A stretch of DNA of 64,000 nt, taken from contig JAHBBC010000003.1 of assembly GCA_019915015.1 (NCBI GenBank), positions 124,001-188,000 of the forward strand. The letters run 5' to 3'. The translations under genes and the position numbers were made by a program. Under the pieces are notes generated by a model, which saw nothing but the letters and a program-made list of their open reading frames with translations, ran no database searches and was not told where the DNA came from. Positions 11,446 to 20,288 of this stretch are shown here, piece by piece; positions within the stretch are counted from its first letter, which is position 1, and every line of letters starts with the position of its first letter. Origin of the DNA: Auriscalpium vulgare (Eukaryota > Basidiomycota > Agaricomycetes > Russulales > Auriscalpiaceae).

Positions 11446-11886
11446 GCATCCGTTTACCATCATTAAGCTTTTGTGCTGCTCTCTTCGTTCCATTGTTTAC
11501 CCTGTGCCATCTGCAGCATTGACCCAATCTTTCCCTGTCGTCTTTCATCCATGTCTGGATTCTTGCATACCCTGCATAACCCCTCACCCATGGTCCTCAC
11601 GTCCCCTGCATAGTCCCTCATCCTGCCATCCGTCATGCTGATGGCATTCGTCGTGCTGATGGTTCATTCACCTTGTCTTTTGTGGATGATCTAAATCCTC
11701 CCATACTCTCCCACCAACCTCCTCAGCTTTGGCCTGAATGCGCTTGTATCAGCGATACTTATACCGGCTCAGTTATTTACCCGATATCTTGTACAACACA
11801 CACACACACACACTCAGTATAACTACAATATCACGTATTGCCCTCCCTGACTTTGTGCGTACGGGTATGCTAATCAATATAGAGGC
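11446..11886. other. Convergent 3' region with CA microsatellite
   Basis: This holds the 3' UTRs of CDC14 and uroporphyrinogen decarboxylase. It is pyrimidine-rich to the left. A (CA)n tract lies at about 11796-11812. No gene seen. Confidence 0.6.
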
Positions 11887-13147
11887 CTACAAGGCGTGTG
11901 TCGAAGACGAATATTTGTGCACGCACTGGAAGAACCATTTTAAATCATCTGGGTCCACACCCGGAGTGATGCCGTGCCCCAGGTTTGCAATCCATCCCTT
12001 CGGCGCCGCCTGCGCGCGGAATGCCCGGCACATGCGCTGCACTTCTCGCTCGATGGCGTCTCTGCCACCGTACAACACGTTTGGGTCAAGGTTCCCTTGG
12101 AGCGCGACGGAGTCACCAACGACTTCCCGGACTTCCTCAGGCGAGATGCACCAGTCGAGACCAAGGACGTTATAGCCCAGGCCGGCGGCGGCGGCAATGG
12201 AACTGCGGGCATTTGCTCCTTTGGCGAAGAGCGTCAAGGGGACGTCGGGTAGGTGTTCGGCCGCAATGCGAGCGCGAACATTTGTTGCAATGAGCTTCAG
12301 GGAGGGCAAGGAGAACGTCGCAAAGTCATGAGGAGAAAGCTCGTTGGCCCAAGAATCGAATACTTGCAGAAGCTAATGTAGTGTACAATCAAACTCCGTG
12401 CTCCATTGGATGTGAGGCAACGCACCTGCGCACCGGCCTTCACTTGCCCGACGAGGTAGTCAACACAGACATCCGCGATGCGCAAGATGAGCGATTTGGA
12501 TTCCTCGGGGTACTTGAAGAGCCAGCTCTTCGCCTTTTGCAGTGTTTTGCTTCCGCCTCCTTCAATCATGTACGCGAAAAGCGTCCACGGCGCTCCGCTG
12601 AACCCAATCAGCGGCACCTCCCCCGCTAGCTCATGCCGCGTCCGCGTGAGTGCCGCGAATACGTAGCCCAGCTCCTTATTGACGTCTACCGTTGTGCGCA
12701 ACTTCGCGATGTCGGCGGGCGTATTAAGCGGATCGGGGAAGGATGGGCCGGGGTTCATAAGAACCTCCATGCCCATGGCCTGCGGGATCACGAGGATGTC
12801 GCTAAAGATGATGGCAGCGTCGATGAGACCGGAGTACCGTCGAATGGGCTGCACCGTGATCTCGGTCGCGAGCTCGGGGGTGCGGCAGATCTCAAAGAAT
12901 TCGTGGTGAGCGCGGATAGCGCGGAATTCTGGAGGTTATGGTCAACATCCGTGCTCAGAGAGTATATTGAATACAAACCTGGGAGATAGCGGCCGGCTTG
13001 CCTCATCACCCATACCGGGGCGCGCTCAGTCTGTTCGCCTGGGACACATATGGCTTCAATAGCAGCCCTCAACGATGATAGCAAGAACACACCTCTGGCA
13101 GCTCTGAGCAACAAGTCATTCCTCAACGGCGGAAACTCGTCAGGCAT
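11887..13147 (-). CDS. HEM12: Uroporphyrinogen decarboxylase
   Basis: Cytosolic haem-pathway enzyme that removes four carboxyl groups from uroporphyrinogen III to give coproporphyrinogen III. About 360 residues, starting [20 protein letters not shown]. Both family signatures are intact once introns are removed: [19 protein letters not shown] (N-terminal, with the conserved substrate-binding arginines) and [20 protein letters not shown]. Also seen are [39 protein letters not shown]-type [11 protein letters not shown] and C-terminal [18 protein letters not shown]. The start is set at the ATG before PDEFPPL because the first GT donor follows RAARG. It converges on CDC14 and is tandem with the mitochondrial carrier. 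Confidence 0.96.
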
Positions 13148-13434
13148 GGCTCTTGCTTGTCGTCGGGGAAGAGTCGATGGATGGGTGTAGGAAAGCAGGG
13201 TCCAGAGAGCAAGATCAGCGGGCGGGGACCGAAGTATTTGAGGGCGCCTGTGTATTCGCGAGGAATCTAATCTGATGGCCCGTACACCAATCTCAGCCGA
13301 CGTAATGCATCCTCGCATACACGCTCGGTGTCCTCTTCACATGCAACGTGGACGTCTACCGCCAAAGGGGTTACATCGTGACATTATACGGATGCGATAA
13401 ATCTATGCGCTATACGAGAGGCGGCCAGCATTAA

Positions 13435-14731
13435 TCATGGCGCTTTCTTTGCTTCTCTGCGCGCTGCAGTGCGCTTCAGAAGCCAGGCCAGATTCTCGTA
13501 CACTACAAAGGTGACACAAGTGCCGGGGAGAACCCTTACGAGATTCGTACCAAGTCCGCGGTAGAAGCCTGACATTCCTTCGTGTGCCCATGTATGTCGC
13601 ATAGTAGAAGGTATCGTCCGATAGTGTGTCTGTGAGAGCACCGAGTTGTTCTGCGAGGTTCGGGCATCAGGGATGTTTGAAAATCAGGGAACGAAGACGC
13701 ATACCTGCATACGCGATCGTACGACTTGGTAAGGATAAGTGACGCACAACGCGAGCAGCTTGGAGCTGCCTGACATGATGGTATACGAGGTATTTGACTG
13801 CAGCATGCCGTGAGCGAGACGGGATGAGGGGCGGGCACGTAACTCACCAACTTGTCATCGTCGGGAGTCCAGATCCTACCAAGCTTTTGGAAGCGCTTCT
13901 GTTTTTGCTCAAATCCCCATCGTTTCATCTCTTCATAAGCCATGAACTGGAGGGCACCGTTGCTGACCCCAAAAAGCGCAAGGGTGGTCCCTTTATACAA
14001 GCCGCGAATCCCTTCGGTCCTGTATATTGTCCTAAAACCATCTAGAGATTATGCATGAGTGTAAGTCAACATTGTGAGGCGGCAAGATGGAATACCCCAC
14101 AGGCCGCGATAGGCTGTTGGTGAATCTGTCGGTGAAGCGAACATCCGGACTCTCACAACCCAGATCGGATTCGTCATGACTGCGGTCACGGCACCTTAGA
14201 GAGAGAATTAGGCCTGGCGGTGGAAGAGCTGGAGGGAGAATGCGAACTTGCTTCCGCTGAGTATAGCAGATACTGCCCTGGAGTCAATGGCATTTCTGGA
14301 GAGTTTGTCAAAGCTCGCCGCTTCAATTGGTTGTAGCTAGCCAGAGAAATCGGAGGCTAAATCGACGCGTGCCCAAGCCCTCGATGACGCAAGACTCACA
14401 AGAGGAAGTACAAGCCCCAGCTGCTAGCGTTCCCTGCGATGTTCGGGCCAAGACCTCTGTACAAGCCGCGCCAGCCATCACGGGCCTGTATGTCCTTGAA
14501 GGCCACCCATATGGCCTTTCCGATGCCACCCTTGGGTGCTTCTGTAGCGACCTGGAATTTGACCTTGAGGAGGTCGAGAGGATTCATGCAAAGCACGGCC
14601 ACGACGCCTGCTCCGAGACCCGCGAAAGCATGATCCTACAGAAAAATGAGAAGGGGTGAATGGGCGCATGGATGGAGACATACGATTGCATTTGAAGGAA
14701 AGAAACTGGGCTGGGTTTGCGACTGGGACAT
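13435..14731 (-). CDS. FLX1: Mitochondrial carrier of the FAD/folate type (Flx1/SLC25A32-like)
   Basis: Inner-membrane carrier with three repeated modules of two helices. About 330 residues, starting [16 protein letters not shown], then [19 protein letters not shown]. Each repeat has its signature: [22 protein letters not shown] and [22 protein letters not shown] followed by YNQLKRR is characteristic of the FAD/folate subgroup, as is the aromatic residue in NPIWV. Substrate within that subgroup (FAD, folate or flavin precursors) is inferred. The C-terminus is [20 protein letters not shown] and ends [13 protein letters not shown]. It is divergent from prolyl oligopeptidase. In yeast, loss of Flx1 lowers succinate dehydrogenase; an SDH assembly factor gene lies 12 kb away. 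Confidence 0.87.
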
Positions 14732-15140
14732 CCAAGTCGACCGAGAGCAAGAGACATGGACGCAGTGCAGTCGCCGGACATGACGCACGCTGGCCACGGA
14801 GACCCCGATCACTTCGCGTCTGCGTGACACTCACGCGACCTCACGCGACTACACAGCGACAACGGTTGCACGTTCCATTCGCTGTCAACCGAGTCTCGAG
14901 TCGCCGTGCGTCCTGCCATATTCCGAGTGCTACGGCGGCAACGTGGGCACGACACCTGGGCATCTGGTGAGTGCGCGAGTACTACTACCAGGGCTGCGAT
15001 GACAGGATTGACGCTGTGATAACTAGGCTAGGAACCAGTCGCATCGGTTCATGATCTTCTTACGACGCTCCCTCGTGCATATAAAGCCCGCGATTCACCC
15101 CAATACACCGCGTGTCCTCACTTTCCCCCGTTCTTTATCG
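14732..15140. promoter_or_regulatory. Divergent promoter of mitochondrial carrier and prolyl oligopeptidase
   Basis: A TATA box (TATAAAG, 15080-15086) preceded by CGTGCA sits 55 bp before the ATG at 15141, with a pyrimidine-rich stretch (TTTCCCCCGTTCTTT) between them. The upstream ATG at 15051 precedes this TATA and would be excluded from a TATA-directed transcript. TCACGCGACCTCACGCGAC at about 14832 is a short direct repeat. Confidence 0.55.
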
Positions 15141-18100
15141 ATGAGCGCGATGACAGCGGCCACCACTTCCTGGAAGCCAAACCAGTACCCTCCCGCCCGC
15201 CGCTCTGACCACGTCGATGTGTACGAGAGTGAGACCAAGGGCAAGGTTCAGGTGCACGACCCATACCAGTGGTTGGAGCACAACACAGCAGAGACAGAGG
15301 GCTGGGTCTCTGCTCAGGAGGCCTACACCCGGCAGTTTCTGGACGCAAATCCTGAGCGCCTCAAGCTGGAGAACGAGATCCGGAAGAGTACAGACTACGA
15401 GCGCGTGAGTCTCATCCCCGATCCTTCCATTAGCAACTAGACCAAGCCATCCCCATCCATCAGTTCAGTGCTCCGACACTGCGCAAGGATGGCAGGTGGT
15501 ATTGGTCTTACAACAGCGGGCTCCAAGCCCAGTCCGGTACCGTCTTTTTCCCACCTGTGTCGATGGAGCTCGTAATGACTTTCGCTCAGTGATGTATCGT
15601 TCGGTAGACTCAGAACTTCCCACCTTTTCAACGAGCGACCAGAGCCCGAATCCGGGCGGCGAGGTTTTTTTTGACGTGCGCCATACTAATACTTAGTCCC
15701 CGCCAGCGCTCTTCTGATCGAATATCCAGCCAAATGTACTTTCGGAAGATGGCACAGTGTCCCTCGGTGCGGCGGCATTCTCTCGCGATACGAAGTGGTT
15801 CGCATATGCGATCTCCCGTTCGGTAAGACACCGCAGCCTTCCGCAAGTGTTTTCCATCATTGAGCTGACTGATAACCTCCATTGTAGGGCAGCGACTTCA
15901 CCACTATTTACATTAGGTCTACCGAACACCCTTTGGTGGACGCAGAAAATGATCAGAAACTGTCCGACGAAATACGTTTTGTCAAGTTTTCGTCGATCGC
16001 CTGGACTTCAGACAACAAGGGATTTTTCTATCAGGTGCGCTTAATGCTAGTGACGCGTCTCGCAATTTGGGTCAGTGGGATGCAGACCATCCCTCTAGCG
16101 TTTTCCGGATCGTGAATCGCATGGCGATGCATCTGAAGATAACGCCGGCACGGAGACAGAGGGTGACAAAAACGCAGAGCTGTATTACCACAGAATTGGA
16201 ACCAACCAATGTAAGATCGTTCGTTTGCATGTCTGACTCTCCGTGGCTTCATCTTCCTTCCAGCCGAAGACACCTTGATCATGAAGAACCCCGACGAACC
16301 GGAATGGATGTGGGGAGTAAGCTTGCCCGAGTTGGATGGACAGTGGTTAACATTGAGCATTAGTCGTGATACTGCACGCGTGCGTGTGGGTTTCAGCTCC
16401 CCTGCGATGAACGCTGAATCTCTTCTAGAAAAATCTGCTATGGGTTGCTGATCTCAGTCAAGAAACGATAGGGCCAAACATCAACTGGATCAAGCTTGTG
16501 ACCGACTTCACGGCTGAATATTATGTGTACGTATCATGCACATGCAAATTGTAGGTGCCATCTGACGGGCCTGTGTGGCTAGCATTGGATATGACGCTTC
16601 CAAGTTCTACATATTCACGAACGAAGATGCTCCAAACAATAAGCTTGTCACTGTCGACATCGCCGAGTATGTCAAAGCGGCCAAGGTTGGGCCTGTTGAG
16701 TTCAAGAATGTTGCGAAGGAGCTCATTTCCGAAGACACGGGCGCTCTCTTGGAGGACGCGAGCATTCATGGCCAAGATCGGCTTGTTCTGTCCTACCAAC
16801 GCAACGTATGTGCACTACTGACCAGACCACACCGTGCGTAGTGATGGGAATTGACTGTCCCGTGCAGGTCAAGGACGAAATATATATCCACGATCTCAGC
16901 ACCGGCGAACGCCTCCAACGCATTTCGGCCGACCACGTCGGATCCATCGGCACTTACGGACGGCGCGATCAAAACTGGTTCTTCCTCACCCTCACCGGCT
17001 TCACGACGCCAGGCGTTGTGATCAAATATGAATTCAAGGATGAGACGAAGACTGCAGACGGGTCGTATGAAGTCTGGCGCGATACCTACGTCCGCGGTTT
17101 GGCAGGTGCCGGAGGCATAGTCGCGGAACAGGTTCGTGTTGCTGCATCTGAAGGCTCGCCGCTGCACTGATGCCGGACTGGTGTGTGAGCCAGATCTGGT
17201 ATGAGAGCAAAGATGGGACCAAAGTACCCATGTTTGTGGTTCGTCACAAGGACACGAAGCTGGATGGGACAGCCCCTGTCATACAGTACGGTACGTTGAT
17301 TTCTGGGTGGAGCTTGAGAGAATGTTTTCCTCATGGTTGAATCTGGATATCAGGCTACGGAGGCTTCTCGATCGCTATCAGTCCCTTTTTCAGTGCTTCG
17401 ATACTCACGTTTTTGCACGCCTACAAGGCCATTCTGGCCGTCCCGAACATCAGAGGAGGTAGCGAGTTTGGAGAGGAGTGGCATTTGGCCGGCACGAGGG
17501 AATGCAAGGTACCTGTTCTCCTCGGTTATATCATGACACTGTTTTCAAGGCCGCGTGCAGGTTAACTGCTTCGACGATTTCATCGCTGCCAGGTACATAA
17601 GTGCATACTGCGTACAGTCTTGACCTAACCGTGGATGCAGGAATTGGTTAGTGGACAACAAGTACGCCGGAAAAGATAAAGTCGCCATCAACGGGGGATC
17701 CAATGGCGGTACGAGCAAGGTTCACACATGCCAGAAACCCTTATAACGGATCTTCACATGCGAAGCACAGGCCTACTAGTGTCAGCATCTGTGGAGCGCG
17801 CCCCGGAGGGTACATTTGGGGCCGCTGTGGCAGAAGTCGGGGTTCACGATCTGCTCAAGGTCCGCCTTCCAACCGCTTGGCTGTCATCTCTTCTATTACT
17901 AAAGACAATCTCGGTCTGAAGTTCGCTGATTTTACGATCGGGCGAGCGTGGACGTCAGATTACGGTGACCCGCACAACCCGCACGACTTCGATTTTATAC
18001 ACCCAATATCACCGCTGCACAATGTGCCGGATGACAAGGTGCTTCCACCTACGATTCTTCTCACCGCCGACCGTGAGTCTTCCCACTGTACAGGTCGCTC

Positions 18101-18393
18101 TCCGTGACTCGCCTAAACCATGCGTGCCCAGACGACGATCGTGTAGTGCCGTTACACTCGTTCAAGCTGGCGGCGACGCTGCAGTACAAGAAAGCCAACA
18201 ACCAATACCCTCAGCTTATTCGCATAGAAAAGAAGGCGGGTCATGGGGCCGGAAAAGCCACCGAACAAAAGTGAGCTTTCGCCACCAATATATTTGACAG
18301 TATGGACTTAGATCTTGCTGTCACAGAATCAAGGAAGCGGCGGACAAGTATGGATTTATCGCTCAGTCTTTAGGGTTGACGTGGCAAACATGA
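15141..18393 (+). CDS. Prolyl oligopeptidase (serine peptidase family S9A)
   Basis: Serine peptidase that cleaves short peptides after proline. About 740 residues spread over many exons. N-terminal blocks are [20 protein letters not shown] and [20 protein letters not shown], followed by the beta-propeller ([36 protein letters not shown]). The catalytic serine is in [14 protein letters not shown], formed by an intron at about 17711-17774. [11 protein letters not shown] and [14 protein letters not shown] follow, then the acid in [16 protein letters not shown] and the histidine in [10 protein letters not shown], so the triad is complete. The start at 15141 ([11 protein letters not shown]) is preferred over an in-frame ATG at 15051 because a TATA box lies between them. 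The 15051 form would add a basic, presequence-like leader. This looks like a general housekeeping POP; no cyclic-peptide precursor gene was seen nearby. Confidence 0.92.
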
Positions 18394-18529
18394 GTAAACG
18401 GCCCTGAACAGGCAGTATCTTTGGCTAAATATCTGGTTAATCAAGTCAGTCTGTAGAATGGGAACGCTGTGTCACAAGGATTGATAGCGAGCAAGTGCTC
18501 CCGAGTACCGTGAGCTGCTAACTGCTCGA

Positions 18530-19309
18530 CTAGGGTATTTCGGTCTTCAGAACTCGATTGGCTTTGGATCTTGGGGTTGGGGCTGAAACACGACGTGAGC
18601 TTTAGAGACAGGAGATGCGAAGGACGAACCGTTCGTGTTCTCTGTGACGTAGAACCTTCGAAGTGCCATGATGGCTTCTTCTCGGCAATAACCCGCAGAT
18701 GCTTTGTATAGAGGGTGCTTCGGATGCTCAAGTCTACGCTCAAAAATGAGAAAATCCAACAGTTTGCGGTGGGCGGTTGCTTACCCTCCGTTTGCGCCGA
18801 GGACGCTCCCACATCCTCCAAAACGCTCATTCCCACAGCCGTAGAACACCTCTTTTATTCCCACTTGCCGGAGCGCGGACGCGCACATGATGCATGGCTC
18901 TACAGTCACGTAGAGGGTCGTATCGGCGAGCGGATACGGTACGGGTTTGGGTGTTAGTGACGGGTCTGCAAGGATCGCATCGATCGCCTCGAGCTCCGCG
19001 TGCCGGGTAGCCTGAGATGTCGTTAGCGGACGCACTGAGAGAAACAAGGCTGAGTAGACTCGGGATACATTTCGGAGCTCGTTGGTCCGATTGCGAGCCT
19101 TGCCAATGGCCTGTCCGTTTCTGACGAAGACACATCCGACAGGCACCTCGCTGGCTGCAAGGGCCTCCTGCGCCTGACCAGAGGTCCTCAGAGGATGTAC
19201 AAACGGTGCAGGACCATGGACGTACCATTGCCATTGCCTGGTGCATCCAAGCGAGATGCTCATCGGGTGCATCGCAGACAGAGTCGATGGTGACCATGTT
19301 TGTCTGCAT
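18530..19309 (-). CDS. TAD2: tRNA-specific adenosine deaminase catalytic subunit
   Basis: Catalytic subunit of the heterodimer that converts A34 to inosine in tRNA anticodons. About 190 residues. The cytidine-deaminase-fold zinc site is complete: HAELEA (His ligand plus proton-shuttling Glu) and [12 protein letters not shown] (two Cys). [20 protein letters not shown] and [22 protein letters not shown] flank it. The C-terminus after two further introns reads [20 protein letters not shown], then [21 protein letters not shown] and a stop at 18530-18532. Ignoring the last intron would give a different tail ending at 18547. It shares a 217-bp bidirectional promoter with mitochondrial IF3. Confidence 0.92.
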
Positions 19310-19332
19310 GGTCGTAAGTAGTAGAGTTACGA

Positions 19333-19357
19333 GTACTTACAGTCTGAGTGTAAGTAC
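19333..19357. promoter_or_regulatory. Perfect 8-bp inverted repeat in TAD2/IF3 promoter
   Basis: GTACTTAC, a 9-bp spacer, then GTAAGTAC form a perfect inverted repeat. A CACGTG element follows at 19370-19375. Both sit in the 217 bp between divergent start codons, where an operator-like dimer site would be expected. No factor is assigned. Confidence 0.45.
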
Positions 19358-19526
19358 ACAAGTAGGTGGCACGTGCCGCGTGCAGTATCTCGCCAGCGGC
19401 CCGAGGACACGAGTAGTACTAGTCGTTCCAAACCGTCGCGCTCACCGGCAAGTCTTTCAACGTCGACTCTCCACATGTTTTCTGTCTGAACGTCTTTCCT
19501 GCTGCAGACCGTCCTTGGCTATCGCA

Positions 19527-20228
19527 ATGCTATGCGCCCGCGGTCTTCTGCGTGCAAGACCTCCATTAGCAAACACCCTACCCCGCCACTACACAGCTGC
19601 CCCGAATTCCACACCTCTGCGGAACGACAACATACCATACAAGGTCGTCCGAGTCGTCGATAATGAGACGAAAAAGCCCGGCCCCCCCATCCCCCTCAAA
19701 GATGTCCTGGCCTTGCTCAGGCATCCCTCAGACATAAAGCCCAAGAAGACGGTGACCACACATTACGTCGAGGTTGTTCGACAGCCGTCCGAGGACATGG
19801 ATGGGTTCGCACTTGTGAAGCTTTTCGACATCAAGGCTCAAACGGCGCGACAACGCCAGCAGCGCGAGCACCGGCGCGCGACGCGAAAGCTCACCGAGCA
19901 AAAGGAGGTGCAGCTCACTTGGCACATCGCAGGAGGCGACCTCGAACACAAGCTACGAAAAGTGCGCGAAGAGATCGCCAGCGGGTATCGCGTTGACCTT
20001 GTATTCGCTCCGAAGTCCGGTCAGCAGCCGTTAACACCTCAGAAGATGGACGCAAAGGCCACAGAGGCTGTCCAAGCCCTTCAGGACGTGGCCAGGGAAT
20101 GGCGAGAGCGGGACAAGAGGAGAAAAAATATTTGTGTGGTGTACCTACAAGATCTCCATCGCCCTCTTCCTGCCAGCTCGGCGAAGGCGATGAAACAAGC
20201 GGCCTCCGTAACTATACCCGACGCATAG
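19527..20228 (+). CDS. AIM23: Mitochondrial translation initiation factor 3
   Basis: A 233-residue single-exon gene. The first 30 residues (MLCARGLLRARPPLANTLPR...) are basic, hydroxylated and without acids, a mitochondrial presequence. NDNIPYKVVRVVDNETKK matches the IF3 N-domain start. The linker (residues about 95-135) is a charged helix, and the C-domain contains VQLTWHIAGGDLEHKLRK, EEIASGYRVDLVFAPKSG and QDVAREWRERDKRRKN, matching IF3-C. Bacterial-type IF3 prevents early subunit joining and checks initiator pairing. The symbol follows yeast AIM23, the fungal mitochondrial IF3. The ATG at 19527 is chosen over upstream in-frame codons because the presequence begins there. Confidence 0.85.
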   Translation: MLCARGLLRARPPLANTLPRHYTAAPNSTPLRNDNIPYKVVRVVDNETKKPGPPIPLKDVLALLRHPSDIKPKKTVTTHYVEVVRQPSEDMDGFALVKLFDIKAQTARQRQQREHRRATRKLTEQKEVQLTWHIAGGDLEHKLRKVREEIASGYRVDLVFAPKSGQQPLTPQKMDAKATEAVQALQDVAREWRERDKRRKNICVVYLQDLHRPLPASSAKAMKQAASVTIPDA

Positions 20229-20288
20229 CACCTCTTATGTCGCTCAGATAAAATGATGACTCCTACAATACGCTCGTCACATTACTAT

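Noticed and set aside
15051..18393. Possible cyclic-peptide (amatoxin-type) cluster because of a prolyl oligopeptidase
   Set aside because: No short precursor gene with the MSDIN-type leader was seen, and the neighbours are housekeeping genes. The enzyme resembles the general form found in most mushrooms.
18547..18759. Alternative C-terminus of TAD2 ending PQDPKPIEF
   Set aside because: Splicing at GTTCGT...TTTCAG gives [12 protein letters not shown], the usual end of fungal Tad2; the unspliced reading is less consistent.
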